The notes: generated from the sequence alone by a model not told the origin. Shown: positions 61,601 through 64,000, counted from the first letter of the stretch. The stretch is 64,000 nucleotides of DNA from Sipunculus nudus (GCA_026874595.1 CM049317.1:30546901-30610900); one strand, 5' to 3'. Made by a program: numbers and translations.

Positions 61601-63655
61601 TTAATACCATACCACAGGGAGCCTTTTTGTCTCCCCCCCCCATCCCATTCTGTTGACAGACCTGTACTATAAACTAGATGAATCTTAAAATTAACATTTT
61701 TTCAGCAAGGAGCAGTAACAACGGAGACCCCTCCCCCCACCCACCCCTTCAATACAGAGGACTAATAAACAAGGTGAATCTTATAATTTTAATGTTAAAT
61801 AAATGCTTTTTCATGAGACTTGGACAATTTTGATTTTTTTAAAGAAAAAAATTTCAGGAATTTAATCCTAATATTCAAATGTGATAAAATAATAGGATCT
61901 AATGTTAGTGTTAACTGACAAGATTTAAGAAGATGTAAATACTTGGTAGCATTTCATTCATATCTCTTAAAGTTGCAAGGGCTAGGTGTGAATAACACTG
62001 TTAACTTAGTATTAAAATTATAAATATTGGTCAAACTTTGTGGGGTTAATTTTTAACTCATATGGCCATATATTTAACTTTTGAAAACTTAATTACCTTC
62101 ACACATTATTTGTTTATGAAATGTTACTTTTATATAACACTTACTGTAGGCCTGTTTGTTCCCTTGGTGCATCACTAAATGGTTTAGCTCATGTCCATTA
62201 TTCTATAATTTACAGATTTTCATTTTAGCAGGGCCATTTTCTCAAAGCTTTTCTAATGATAATATACATGAAAAACCAAAAGAAATGAAAATATTTTGCA
62301 GTTACTAATATTTTCAAAAATTTAGCTGAGCGATGTGACCCATGGGTCCCTTGTTTAGATATGTTATTGTTTTGCAAATTTTAAAAATATATTTTATTAC
62401 AAAATAAATACCTTTTGTGCATTATGCAATGTTATCTGATCAAATTAACTATAAATTCTAATGCTATTCAGAATTGTGATTCAAGTTAAATATTCAGACA
62501 TGTATGATAAACTGTAAATGTATGGTAAAATTTATAAAATTGATGTGATTAAAAAATAAAGATAAAATGCAAACATTTGTTCATTATTTTCCTGCCTCAG
62601 TAAAATAGGAATTAAAGTGATTTGCTTTGTCATTCTATCTCTCTGCCTGTTTTTAAATATTAAATAATTCTGAATAAAACTTTTTTCCCTGTAAGCATGT
62701 TGAATTAGAAATATATAAACTTTAAAAAAATATGTGATAAAAGAAATAAAGGTTCAGTGCAGGAAATAATATATATTACACTATATTCCTTTTTCAGACC
62801 AATTATAGCCATGATGCTCATAAGTTTATTGATTCAATATAGTACCTCAGTGGTGATGCAATTATATCTGTCACAATCAGCTGAGGGTCACCAATGGGTC
62901 CCTTGTTTGAAAAGGATATATGCCATTTTTTAATGGGATAATAAAGAAACCATATATGATGTATGAACTTGAAGGGTCATTGGATGCTAAGTGAAACCCA
63001 GTTATGTGATTAATAAAATTTAGTTGAAGTGGACATTCATGCTTTTGATTGGTACAGAAGACAGACATGATAAATTACACTGGAAAACGATTGTTTAGCT
63101 GGTATGTGTTCCTCATGTTAAAAATGGCATTTCAGGGCCTGTTTACGTCAAGTGAATAGACCAGTAGCTTTCACACCTAGTCTTGGTTATACAAAATTCC
63201 TATATTTATTCTGTGTTTTACGTTTTCATTCCTTCATTGTATTGATGTTTTAAATCTCACAAAATAATCACCTGGTACGTCCATACATAGACCAATCCAA
63301 AACAATGGTTTATTGGAGGTTTCCTGTCTTTACTGACATGAATGAATTTATTAGACAATTTATAAATAGAAGATGTTTTGTCATTTGACCTCACTTTTAT
63401 TTCTCATCAATAACTTAAATATTTCAGATAATGTTAACAGATATTTAAAACTGCATTGATATCTCTGTCAGAGGCATATTTATGCTAATTAAATAAATGA
63501 CAGCAGAATCTGCTGGAAGATAAGTATAAATTCATATGTATTAGTAAATTATACAATATGTTTTTTGTATTATTTATAGATTCCAGTCCTTGCGAGCCTA
63601 TTCTGTGCCTGAGATGTTAAGGGTACCTCTAGAGGAGCTTCTATTACTCATAATG
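8490..63655 (+). CDS. DHX29: DHX29: DEAH-box helicase of translation initiation (20 exons, 3' end beyond window)
   Basis: Cytoplasmic ATPase that binds the 40S subunit and helps 43S complexes scan structured 5' UTRs. Coding exons: 8490-8646, 14833-14900, 15958-16071, 16926-17055, 24297-24445, 25658-25789, 26790-26916, 28323-28526, 34640-34814, 35497-35620, 36413-36514, 43819-43953, 44662-44916, 47682-47951, 49359-49625, 52644-52829, 53137-53276, 53936-54109, 54867-54995, 63580-63655. They total 3,114 nt (1,038 codons) with no stop and matching phases; every boundary is GT-AG. Landmarks: Lys-rich N-terminus; UBA-like region (113-155); dsRBD-like region (about 375-475); Walker [10 protein letters not shown] (608-616); DEVH (713-716); SAT (745-747); RecA2 insert (about 780-855); motif [11 protein letters not shown] (944-953); motif [10 protein letters not shown] (992-999). 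Human DHX29 is about 1,369 residues, so roughly the last 300 (HA2, OB fold) are missing here. Introns are heavily loaded with transposons; no exon is broken. Confidence 0.96.
8758..8791. repeat. TA microsatellite (target of hAT insertion)
   Basis: (TA)n ending exactly where the hAT-type terminus CAGGGTTGTTA begins. More TA repeats resume at 9924, so the element landed inside a TA array. Confidence 0.9.
8792..9923. mobile_element. Non-autonomous hAT-type element (outer of a nested pair)
   Basis: Left end CAGGGTTGTTAAGTTTTTCC and right end (reverse complement) CAGGGCTGTTATTTTTCCC are imperfect terminal inverted repeats of about 20 bases. Both ends abut TA repeats, so any 8-bp target duplication is ambiguous. 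Internally it carries repeated TTTTCCC/GGGAAAA words near both ends, as hAT subterminal regions often do. No transposase ORF. A second element (9073-9716) sits inside it. Confidence 0.75.
9073..9716. mobile_element. Non-autonomous hAT-type element (inner, nested)
   Basis: Termini CAGAGTTGGGTCCA at the left and its inverse at the right. Inside both ends are dense arrays of AAGTACTCGAGTAC-like words in both orientations, which are likely transposase-binding subterminal repeats. The flanks GTATATAT and GTGTATAT form a near-match 8-bp target duplication, as expected for hAT. No transposase is encoded. Confidence 0.8.
9924..10580. repeat. Unclassified dispersed repeat
   Basis: No coding potential recognised. 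The stretch GACCTTGACCTTTGACC (near 10390) followed by a GTGCAAGTTTGAAAG-type segment and an ACAGACAAACAAACAGAC tail (about 10500-10525) resembles the 3' part of degenerate LINE/SINE repeats common in marine invertebrates. Related wording occurs near 24000-24080. Family not identified. Confidence 0.4.
10580..12240 (-). pseudogene. Degenerate non-LTR retrotransposon reverse transcriptase
   Basis: Minus-strand remnant of a LINE ORF2. From its 5' side it shows LKRGKSDG (about 12100), IVPIPKD and NYRGISLAS (RT fingers), a [11 protein letters not shown] motif, GGVLSPIL preceded by an in-frame stop where the family normally has a Gln, and [11 protein letters not shown] around 11405-11445 (catalytic ADD). 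The C-terminal part (10588-11353) includes FNPKKTKC and [11 protein letters not shown]. It is broken by stops and frame changes, lacks an endonuclease, and is a 5'-truncated dead copy. Clade not assigned. Confidence 0.8.
12241..12916. other. Intron 1 sequence, nothing recognised
   Basis: AT-rich intronic DNA between the LINE remnant and the MITE. I see no ORF, RNA gene or clear repeat in it. Confidence 0.4.
12917..13200. mobile_element. Short MITE with 17-bp terminal inverted repeats
   Basis: Left end GTATGGTTCTCGGGCAC and right end (reverse complement) GTATGGTTCTCAGGCAC differ at one position. Total 284 bases, AT-rich, no ORF. The flanks are A-rich at left and T-rich at right, which extends the apparent inverted repeat and hides the target duplication. 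Superfamily not assigned. Confidence 0.7.
13201..13653. other. Intron 1 sequence, nothing recognised
   Basis: Intronic spacer between the MITE and the hAT element, with no recognised feature. Confidence 0.4.
13654..14736. mobile_element. Non-autonomous hAT-type element with perfect 8-bp target duplication
   Basis: Left terminus CAGAGTTGGCAGTTTTATC and right terminus (reverse complement) CAGGGTTGGGTTTAATCC. It is flanked on both sides by CCTGGTAT (13646-13653 and 14737-14744), a perfect 8-bp duplication diagnostic for hAT-like insertion. Near both ends are repeated AAACTGGATAAAAC-type words in both orientations. The interior (1,083 bases in all) holds no recognisable transposase. Confidence 0.88.
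14833..14900 (+). CDS. DHX29: DHX29 exon 2
   Basis: Acceptor TTTTAG|GA, donor AAG|GTAAAC. Encodes [10 protein letters not shown]...SVLK, matching the GPKIYSF...SILK segment of vertebrate DHX29. 68 bases; restores phase 0. Confidence 0.9.
14956..15315 (+). repeat. tRNA-derived SINE, copy 1
   Basis: The head has a box-A-like TGGTCTAGGGGT and a box-B-like GAGTTTGAATC about 40 bases apart, as in a tRNA gene. The body contains GGAAGGCTGTGTCCC and CAAATGAGTGCACCTTT. The same order recurs at 22814 and 48433. It ends at an A-rich stretch near 15310. It does not fold as a functional tRNA by eye. Confidence 0.65.
15316..15957. other. Intron 2 sequence, nothing recognised
   Basis: AT-rich intronic DNA leading to the exon 3 acceptor; no feature recognised. 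Confidence 0.4.
15958..16071 (+). CDS. DHX29: DHX29 exon 3 (38 codons)
   Basis: Encodes [15 protein letters not shown]...RLSTKKLT, aligning with VVINNKLEQRIIGVI...RLTAKKLQ in the human protein. Two AGs are possible; the upstream one (ending 15957) keeps that alignment gap-free, so I prefer it over 15963. Donor ACA|GTATGT. The last 37 bases and the donor are the first unit of a tandem array. Confidence 0.88.
16035..16325 (+). repeat. 51-bp minisatellite copying the exon 3 end and its splice donor
   Basis: Six units start at 16035, 16086, 16137, 16188, 16239 and 16290, exactly 51 bases (17 codons) apart. Each contains CTGAGACTGTCCACCAAGAA, an AAACTxAxA end and, in units 1-5, a GTATGTT donor; unit 6 has lost it. 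The forward frame stays open through the array, encoding repeats of about [17 protein letters not shown]. Unit 1 is the conserved exon end; the others are duplications. Confidence 0.93.
16326..16925. other. Rest of intron 3
   Basis: AT-rich intronic sequence after the minisatellite. A degenerate run of GGACTC/ACTCA words occurs at about 16420-16520; nothing else is recognised. Confidence 0.4.
16926..17055 (+). CDS. DHX29: DHX29 exon 4 (UBA-like region)
   Basis: Encodes [11 protein letters not shown]...[15 protein letters not shown], matching DLYMALQAFSF...[14 protein letters not shown] in the human protein. Acceptor TTTCAG, donor G|GTAAG. Conserved LDWLC motif of the N-terminal helical domain. 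Confidence 0.95.
17306..17495 (+). repeat. SINE-like repeat with conserved central domain
   Basis: Contains a box-B-like GTTCAGTCCCTGG and the motif TTTTCTCCGGGTTCTCTGG followed by TTTCCTCCACCCC, a sequence shared by many marine-invertebrate tRNA-derived SINEs. Exact ends are not clear. Confidence 0.5.
17641..20872 (+). repeat. Dimeric dispersed repeat, copy A
   Basis: Head TTAGCTCAGCTGACTATAAG, then a CCGTCCGTCCGTC-rich stretch, then two diverged copies of one monomer. These are marked by AGATGTCCCCAAAATC at about 17803 and 18487, near 680 bases apart. Tail CAGCTGAGCGCCGTGACCC...TCCCTTGTTT ends near 20872. Later parts (19200-20830) may include insertions. No protein is encoded. Other copies lie at 55066, 55560 and 58193. 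Confidence 0.65.
19736..19872. repeat. 69-bp tandem duplication
   Basis: Two adjacent copies of a segment containing ATTGCAACTTTTGCAACAAT, at 19752 and 19821, within repeat copy A. Confidence 0.8.
20873..22813. other. Intron 4 sequence, nothing recognised
   Basis: About 1.9 kb without recognised genes. 21120-21700 is richer in G+C than its surroundings and 21790-21900 holds several CpG (GTAGCGTAGCCTGAGCGAG). These may be old repeat remnants, but I cannot name them. Confidence 0.35.
22814..23350 (+). repeat. tRNA-derived SINE, copy 2 with partly duplicated body
   Basis: Head CTGGCTTCTGTGGTATAGG and box-B-like GAGTTGGAATC, then the body words GGATGGCTGTGTCCC and CAAATGAGTGCACCTTTC shared with the copy at 14956. 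A second body (AATGGGAAGGCTGTGCCCC near 23120) follows, so this is either a tandem pair or one element with an internal duplication. Confidence 0.6.
23351..24296. other. Rest of intron 4
   Basis: Intronic. 24020-24090 has wording (ATTTCATCAATCTCTGTTGAG ... AACAAACAAACC) like the 3' ends of degenerate LINE/SINE copies. No gene seen. Confidence 0.4.
24297..24445 (+). CDS. DHX29: DHX29 exon 5
   Basis: Encodes [20 protein letters not shown] then a Pro/Lys-rich linker ending KVEKKQ. Aligns with DALPEGFSQEFEE of the human protein; the linker is not conserved in sequence. Acceptor TTTTCAG, donor CAG|GTAATT. Confidence 0.9.
24950..25440. repeat. Diverged tandem repeat with AGGTCA-like words
   Basis: At least three degenerate units of about 150 bases, each with an ACTTTTGAA...GTATTTTTCGTGAAATTT-like core (near 25005, 25150 and 25290). 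Between units lie TTGACCTT / AAGGTCAA words, including an inverted pair at 25093-25115. Confidence 0.55.
25658..25789 (+). CDS. DHX29: DHX29 exon 6
   Basis: Encodes [20 protein letters not shown] and a long Asp/Glu-rich tail. Matches NMEVNMKEWILRYAEQQNEE in the human protein. Acceptor AACAG, donor GTGAGT. Confidence 0.93.
25790..26789. other. Intron 6
   Basis: About 1 kb of AT-rich intron without recognised features. Confidence 0.5.
26790..26916 (+). CDS. DHX29: DHX29 exon 7
   Basis: Encodes [20 protein letters not shown]...KKIREYTQ, a predicted charged helix matching NERYLHLAAKLLDAKEQA...EKIRKFQ. Donor GTGAGT; ends in phase 1. Confidence 0.93.
27218..27850. repeat. 277-bp tandem repeat in intron 7
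   Basis: CAGGTGGCGCCACCTACATT occurs at 27251 and 27528, with a diverged third start near 27804, so the period is about 277. Each unit carries ATCTCGGGAAC, TTTTGCATGTxTATA and CACATAGCTCTT words, and may itself be an old dimer of a shorter unit. GGTGGCGCCACC is palindromic. Confidence 0.85.
27851..28322. other. Rest of intron 7
   Basis: No gene or repeat recognised. Confidence 0.4.
28323..28526 (+). CDS. DHX29: DHX29 exon 8
   Basis: Encodes [16 protein letters not shown]..., a run of six Asp, then [18 protein letters not shown]. Matches the METLEDHPVFNPAMKI...NLFEKSAAAT stretch of the human protein. Donor G|GTTTGT is weaker than the others. Confidence 0.92.
28778..28952. repeat. DIRS left inverted terminal repeat
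   Basis: Contains ACAGAGAAAATTCTCATTAA (read on the minus strand) and CATCCCGCCTCGTTCCCGTG (plus strand), both of which recur inverted at the right end. The outermost 20 or so bases differ between the two ends, and both versions are joined in the internal complementary region. Confidence 0.85.
29076..30960 (+). pseudogene. DIRS gag-like ORF, broken
   Basis: Starts [14 protein letters not shown], with a CxxC...CxxC zinc-finger-like N-terminus (residues 7-29), then a long Pro/Ser-rich region. A TAG at 30030 interrupts the frame; coding resumes in the same frame (30105 onward) and shifts near 30420 to continue as [16 protein letters not shown]. An Arg/Ser-rich tail in the third frame (about 30871-30960) ends near the RT start. 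DIRS gag proteins package the RNA; here the gene is clearly dead. Confidence 0.75.
30963..32707 (+). pseudogene. DIRS reverse transcriptase / RNase H, inactivated
   Basis: RT begins near [11 protein letters not shown], with [20 protein letters not shown], a one-base frameshift near 31317, then [15 protein letters not shown] and [10 protein letters not shown]. At 31568-31585, where the family has YLDDWL, it reads CLDH followed by TGA, losing a catalytic Asp and truncating the protein. FLGVTLDF follows, then a TAG near 31788. RNase H shows [13 protein letters not shown] and [16 protein letters not shown]; the usual LELRAV is LKLRAV, so a catalytic Glu is also changed. Confidence 0.85.
32711..32860 (+). 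pseudogene. DIRS tyrosine recombinase, N-terminal remnant
   Basis: [20 protein letters not shown] matches the N-terminal SAM-like part of DIRS recombinases. Only about 130 bases separate it from the internal complementary region, so the catalytic R...HxxR...Y domain (normally several hundred bases) is deleted. Confidence 0.6.
32989..33102. repeat. DIRS internal complementary region (circle junction)
   Basis: The left half is the inverse of the element's left end (TTTACGTAATAAAAC side) and the right half is the inverse of its right end (CATTCCCTCCCTGTGAATGG side), joined at a poly-C stretch. Confidence 0.85.
33149..33345. repeat. DIRS right inverted terminal repeat
   Basis: Inverse of the left terminal repeat up to the GCTCACAA word. 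It then carries its own end GGGAGGGAATGGGGGGG, which is mirrored in the internal complementary region. Confidence 0.85.
33470..33990 (-). pseudogene. LINE ORF2 C-terminal fragment
   Basis: The minus strand encodes a piece with [20 protein letters not shown] and [14 protein letters not shown] (33776-33988), typical of the region after the RT thumb in LINE ORF2 proteins. Downstream (33470-33661), after stops, comes [11 protein letters not shown], reminiscent of the family's DRxxWR ending. A short dead fragment, unrelated in sequence to the intron 11 LINE. Confidence 0.65.
33991..34639. other. Rest of intron 8
   Basis: No recognised feature up to the exon 9 acceptor. Confidence 0.4.
34640..34814 (+). 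CDS. DHX29: DHX29 exon 9
   Basis: Encodes [20 protein letters not shown] then [20 protein letters not shown], nearly identical to the human [20 protein letters not shown]. This starts the dsRNA-binding-like domain. Donor AC|GTATGT, phase 2. Confidence 0.96.
34815..35496. other. Intron 9
   Basis: AT-rich, no recognised feature. Confidence 0.5.
35497..35620 (+). CDS. DHX29: DHX29 exon 10
   Basis: Encodes [20 protein letters not shown] then [15 protein letters not shown], matching VRVIKSEDDVLVVCPTILTE...HLGATLALYRLVKGQ. Core of the dsRBD-like domain. Acceptor TTCTAG, donor GTAAGT. Confidence 0.96.
35644..35805. mobile_element. Candidate pogo-like MITE
   Basis: The left end CAGTAGAACCTCTGAATTAC follows a TA and resembles pogo/Tigger termini. 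The right end (reverse complement TAGTGGAAACTCACCTTAT) is a looser inverted match beside a TA. Internal AGGTGCCxxTAGTA words repeat. About 160 bases; boundaries approximate. Confidence 0.45.
36413..36514 (+). CDS. DHX29: DHX29 exon 11
   Basis: Encodes [20 protein letters not shown] and a Lys/Glu-rich tail ending DEQNK, matching SVHQLLPPTYRDVWLEWSDA. Acceptor TTTTCAG, donor GTAGGT. Confidence 0.95.
36590..37460. repeat. 145-bp tandem repeat in intron 11
   Basis: After a CCGTCCTTCTGTC-rich lead, CTTTCCCAAATTCAC recurs at 36716, 36861, 37006 and 37151, exactly 145 apart, with a final diverged unit at 37370. Shared words include ATAACTCAACAACAAC, GGGCTCCAGACCTATTGAAT and ATGGCCGCCACAGCC. The last interval is lengthened by a perfect-looking 74-bp internal duplication (37187-37260 and 37261-37334). 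Confidence 0.93.
37461..38479. other. Intron 11 spacer
   Basis: Nothing recognised between the tandem array and the LINE insertion. Confidence 0.45.
38480..38494. repeat. LINE target-site duplication, left copy
   Basis: AAAACTGTTCATGGG, identical to 43349-43363 across the LINE. Confidence 0.9.
38807..39562 (+). CDS. LINE ORF1 protein (coiled coil plus RRM-like domain)
   Basis: 251 residues, intact, start ACCATGG. Residues about 37-75 form a heptad-rich coiled coil ([20 protein letters not shown]). The next part (about 82-215) has [32 protein letters not shown] and [19 protein letters not shown], in the order of the RRM and C-terminal domain of L1-type ORF1 proteins. No CCHC knuckle seen. 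Such proteins bind element RNA and act as chaperones in the RNP. ORF2 begins 212 bases downstream. Confidence 0.85.
   Translation: MDVNKIQLILAIREALQTQEVQNALASNIVIPLQRSMDKKIGQLEKVIKSHEEKIANLEKKYETLEKEFLMKKQDQEEATKQKNLIIENLKESENEKPMERAMEVFKAMGLNTSQSEMSQVFRLKPKQGTDGKQQTRPRKLLVKFHNTTTKDTVYKARAKLRNISLDGVAIYINEDLTADQAELLFETRKLKKKPNKLIHSVWTNNGKIYAKQDREDSPTLIKNKATLKKYEEWLKLTDDSNETPREERNS
39775..43103 (+). pseudogene. LINE ORF2 (2A-like motif, APE endonuclease, RT); one stop and one frameshift
   Basis: The open frame starts at 39775; ATG at 39865 (residue 31, AACATGG) is a better start. A 2A-like DIELNPGP lies at residues 59-66. The endonuclease shows HINIRS (75-80), TETHLD (101-106), GDLN (207-210) and SDHN (271-274). 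RT motifs: [37 protein letters not shown] and FADD (728-731). A TGA at 41995-41997 stops the frame just after [13 protein letters not shown]; the same frame continues (42028-42819) with RT thumb sequence. A frameshift near 42740-42770 leads to the last part, with [17 protein letters not shown] (a CxC...H...C motif), ending TAA at 43101. ORF2 nicks target DNA and reverse transcribes the element RNA; this copy cannot make the full protein unless TGA is read through. Confidence 0.9.
43349..43363. repeat. LINE target-site duplication, right copy
   Basis: AAAACTGTTCATGGG, identical to 38480-38494. Confidence 0.9.
43364..43818. other. End of intron 11
   Basis: No recognised feature. Confidence 0.45.
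43819..43953 (+). CDS. DHX29: DHX29 exon 12
   Basis: Encodes [20 protein letters not shown] and [14 protein letters not shown], matching KPRDLFIAKLLNKLK and PEESWENLVSDED. Acceptor TTGTAG, donor GTGACT. The LINE insertion splits the intron before it. Confidence 0.93.
43954..44661. other. Intron 12
   Basis: No recognised feature. Confidence 0.5.
44662..44916 (+). CDS. DHX29: DHX29 exon 13 (Walker A)
   Basis: Starts RecA1. Encodes [20 protein letters not shown] and [29 protein letters not shown] is helicase motif I (ATP phosphate binding). Acceptor TTTCAG, donor GAG|GTAAAT. Confidence 0.97.
44917..45417. other. Intron 13, left part
   Basis: No recognised feature before the TIR element. Confidence 0.45.
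45420..47601. mobile_element. TIR DNA element with TA target (CCGTATTTCATC ends), no transposase
   Basis: Left CCGTATTTCATCTAATTGTT and right (reverse complement) CCGTATTTCATCCAATTGTT are near-identical inverted termini, flanked by TA on both sides (45418-45419, 47602-47603). The 2.18-kb interior contains more CpG than the flanking intron, a CT microsatellite (46644-46679) and words such as ATTAGAAATTAxTxACCTTG near both ends in direct orientation. No transposase is recognisable, so it is non-autonomous. TA targets suggest the Tc1/mariner-pogo group, but the family is unknown to me. Confidence 0.78.
46644..46679. repeat. CT microsatellite
   Basis: Perfect (CT)n of about 36 bases inside the TIR element. 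Confidence 0.95.
47682..47951 (+). CDS. DHX29: DHX29 exon 14 (motifs Ia, Ib and first half of DEVH)
   Basis: Encodes [19 protein letters not shown] (motif Ia), [22 protein letters not shown] (motif Ib region) and ends HVIVDE, so the intron splits motif II between DE and VH in phase 0. Acceptor CCCAG, donor GTAAAT. Confidence 0.97.
48433..48610 (+). repeat. tRNA-derived SINE, copy 3
   Basis: TAGTGGTAGAGTGCAGGACT (box-A side), TGAGTTTGAATC (box B), then TTTTTCATGATTGACCCC and TTTGATGGGAAGGCTGTGCC, shared with the copies at 14956 and 22814. Truncated body. Confidence 0.6.
48880..49180. repeat. Two-unit degenerate repeat in intron 14
   Basis: TTTCATGAGATxC...CATGAxxGC...GAGxTATxTTGTGAACAAAC-like wording occurs at about 48910-48975 and again at about 49078-49140, each followed by an ACACA-rich tail. 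It resembles the 3' ends of old LINE/SINE copies. Confidence 0.5.
49359..49625 (+). CDS. DHX29: DHX29 exon 15 (motif II end, motif III)
   Basis: Starts [18 protein letters not shown], completing DEVH, then [17 protein letters not shown] (SAT, motif III, couples ATP hydrolysis to unwinding) and [20 protein letters not shown]. Matches VHERSVQSDFLLIILKEIL...LMSATVDSEKF. Donor CAG|GTAAGG. Confidence 0.97.
49626..50134. other. Intron 15, left part
   Basis: No recognised feature before the Tigger-like element. Confidence 0.45.
50135..51512 (-). mobile_element. pogo/Tigger-like transposon, internally deleted
   Basis: Termini CAGTGGAGCGCCGTTCATCC at the left and the same inverted at the right, flanked by TA on both sides (50133-50134, 51513-51514). 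The minus strand encodes only the N-terminal DNA-binding part of a transposase (50710-50961). Subterminal ACGGATAAACG words repeat at the right end. 1,378 bases; the catalytic DDE domain is gone. Confidence 0.9.
50710..50961 (-). CDS. Truncated pogo-type transposase: psq/CENP-B N-terminal HTH domain only
   Basis: 83 residues from ATG to [23 protein letters not shown] then [20 protein letters not shown] is the helix-turn-helix of pogo/Tigger and jerky/CENP-B proteins. After about residue 60 the sequence departs from the family, so this is a deletion product. It would bind DNA at most. An internal element gene, not a DHX29 exon (opposite strand). Confidence 0.75.
   Translation of the reverse strand: MESGSRKRKRHVLSLEDKLSILERLDRGTKVAELAREFNVGRSTISDIKNSGQKLKDYKGQMPDTHASNRYRSRQSDIPSYFN
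51515..52643. other. Intron 15, right part
   Basis: AT-rich with no recognised gene or repeat boundary. A G+C-richer patch around 52220-52330 has no coding match. Confidence 0.4.
52644..52829 (+). CDS. DHX29: DHX29 exon 16 (insert between RecA1 and RecA2 core)
   Basis: Encodes [20 protein letters not shown], then a poorly conserved acidic stretch and [17 protein letters not shown]. The human counterpart (VTINVTSKAGGIKKY...HKINLDLI) is the DHX29-specific insert. Acceptor TTTTCAG, donor GTAGGT. Confidence 0.92.
53137..53276 (+). CDS. DHX29: DHX29 exon 17 (motif IV)
   Basis: Encodes [20 protein letters not shown] and [20 protein letters not shown], matching [20 protein letters not shown]. Donor AG|GTATGA, phase 2. 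Confidence 0.96.
53412..53713. mobile_element. MITE with TA target (pogo/Tc1-like)
   Basis: Left CAGCAGAACTTTGAATGTCC and right (reverse complement) CAGAAGAACCTTGAATTCCC, each outside flanked by TA (53410-53411, 53714-53715). 302 bases, AT-rich, no ORF. Confidence 0.78.
53936..54109 (+). CDS. DHX29: DHX29 exon 18 (motif V)
   Basis: Encodes [39 protein letters not shown] and [16 protein letters not shown], matching [20 protein letters not shown]. Acceptor ACAAG, donor AG|GTAAGT. Confidence 0.97.
54110..54866. other. Intron 18
   Basis: No recognised feature. Confidence 0.5.
54867..54995 (+). CDS. DHX29: DHX29 exon 19 (motif VI)
   Basis: Encodes [20 protein letters not shown] and [28 protein letters not shown] is motif VI with its arginine finger. 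Matches SSQMSSLVETFVSKASALQR...GRAGRVRDGFCFRMYT. Donor AA|GTGAGT, phase 2. Confidence 0.97.
55066..55555 (+). repeat. Dimeric dispersed repeat, copy B (truncated)
   Basis: Starts TTTTAGCTCAGCTGATTGTA, has the CCGTCCGTCGTGCCGTCC stretch and part of the first monomer, and stops where copy C begins. Confidence 0.65.
55559..58172 (+). repeat. Dimeric dispersed repeat, copy C
   Basis: Head TTTTAGCTCAGCTGACTATA at 55560, CCGTCCGTCCGTCC stretch, two monomers (TTAGATGTCCCCAAGATC near 55701; CTAGATGTCTCCAAAATC near 56384) and tail CAGCTGAGCGTCGTGACCCA ending near 58172. No protein is encoded. Confidence 0.65.
59215..61037. mobile_element. TIR DNA element with TA target (CCGTAAAATCTG ends), no transposase
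   Basis: Left CCGTAAAATCTGTGAAATTT and right (reverse complement) the same 20 bases, flanked by TA (59213-59214, 61038-61039). The host repeat reads CTCTATATAGTTCCTATGTA at 58525, which is exactly the joined flanks with one TA removed, so the insertion and its TA duplication are directly shown. The interior holds two diverged copies of a ~150-bp segment and many CpG. No transposase is recognised. Confidence 0.88.
59570..60050. repeat. Internal direct repeat of the 59215 element
   Basis: GCATGGAAATCCCCACTAACGG at 59587 and ACATGGAAATCCCCCTTTACGG at 59927 begin two similar stretches. Both continue with GATTATCCAATATC, AACCTC and AAACTTCATG, then diverge. The two copies are about 340 bases apart. 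Confidence 0.75.
62359..63579. other. End of intron 19
   Basis: AT-rich with a stray repeat tail (TCAGCTGAGGGTCACCAATG at 62878). No gene recognised. Confidence 0.45.
63580..63655 (+). CDS. DHX29: DHX29 exon 20
   Basis: Encodes [20 protein letters not shown] and LLLIM, matching [25 protein letters not shown]. Acceptor TTATAG, donor GTAATG; ends phase 0. The next exon, which should begin near CNLGSPEDF in human terms, is not clearly within the last 345 bases. Confidence 0.95.
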
Positions 63656-64000
63656 GTAATGTATATGTCATGATTTCAGCTGACAGAAATACATATCCTT
63701 GCATTCCAGCATCCCTGTATACAGCCTCCCCCTTCACCTTATTGAATAATTTTTCTCATTTGAAGATTATAATTTATATTGTCATACACTTCTCATTTCT
63801 TGTAAATCAAACCCATAAACCATGTGCCTATCACCATTATGACCTCAGATCTAACTTTTCATATAACTTTGTTGTGTATGTATGGTATCTGTGAAACATG
63901 TTGTTACCTACAACACTTGTGTGTCTTTTATATTTGATGTTTTTTTATCTGATGACATAATGTGTGAAAACAGGGTTGTCTGGAACTCTGCCAGGTATAA

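Larger units (their letters stand above)
58193..62358 (+). repeat. Dimeric dispersed repeat, copy D (interrupted by a TIR element)
   Basis: Head TATCTCAGCTGACTATAAGT, CCGTCCGTCCGTCC stretch, monomers near 58352 and 59031, and tail TAGCTGAGCGATGTGACCCA near 62330. The element at 59215-61037 splits the second monomer. A further tail-like sequence lies at 62878-62910. Confidence 0.65.

Overview
This is an intron-rich, AT-rich animal genome fragment. Small exons sit in long introns full of diverse transposons. The repeats include CCGTCCGTCC-type dispersed families, DIRS-like elements and a LINE carrying a 2A-like NPGP motif. The HEXIM and DHX29 orthologues are diverged from the vertebrate proteins. 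Together this fits a marine lophotrochozoan, most likely a bivalve mollusc, but the species assignment is inference.

Two host genes are clear and divergently arranged. An intronless HEXIM gene (minus strand, 3920-4780) encodes the P-TEFb/7SK snRNP inhibitor. DHX29 (plus strand) is a DEAH-box helicase that works with the 40S subunit in translation initiation. It starts at 8490 and runs to the right edge. I resolve 20 coding exons (1,038 codons in unbroken phase) ending at 63655; the C-terminal HA2/OB-fold part lies beyond the window. The shared upstream region (4781-8489) is packed with TA, GA and poly-C microsatellites.

Everything else is intronic repeat. Intron 1 holds a nested pair of hAT-type elements (8792-9923 enclosing 9073-9716), a dead minus-strand LINE (about 10580-12240), a 284-bp inverted-repeat MITE (12917-13200) and a hAT element with a perfect 8-bp target duplication (13654-14736). 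Exon 3 ends inside a 51-bp tandem array that copies the exon end together with its splice donor. Intron 4 carries SINEs and a dimeric dispersed repeat. Intron 7 carries a 277-bp tandem repeat. Intron 8 carries a DIRS-like retrotransposon (28778-33345) with intact inverted termini and circle-junction region but a dead reverse transcriptase and a truncated recombinase.

Intron 11 carries a 145-bp tandem array and a full-length, nearly intact two-ORF LINE (38495-43348) with a 15-bp target duplication and a 2A-like motif in ORF2. Intron 13 carries a 2.2-kb TIR element. Intron 15 carries a pogo/Tigger deletion derivative that keeps only the DNA-binding domain of its transposase. Intron 17 carries a 302-bp MITE. 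Intron 19 carries three dimeric-repeat copies, one interrupted by a 1.8-kb TIR element whose empty site can be read from a sister copy.

The strongest leads for follow-up are the exon-3 donor-duplicating minisatellite, the 2A-bearing LINE, and the pair of CCGTA-ended TA-target elements with no recognisable transposase.
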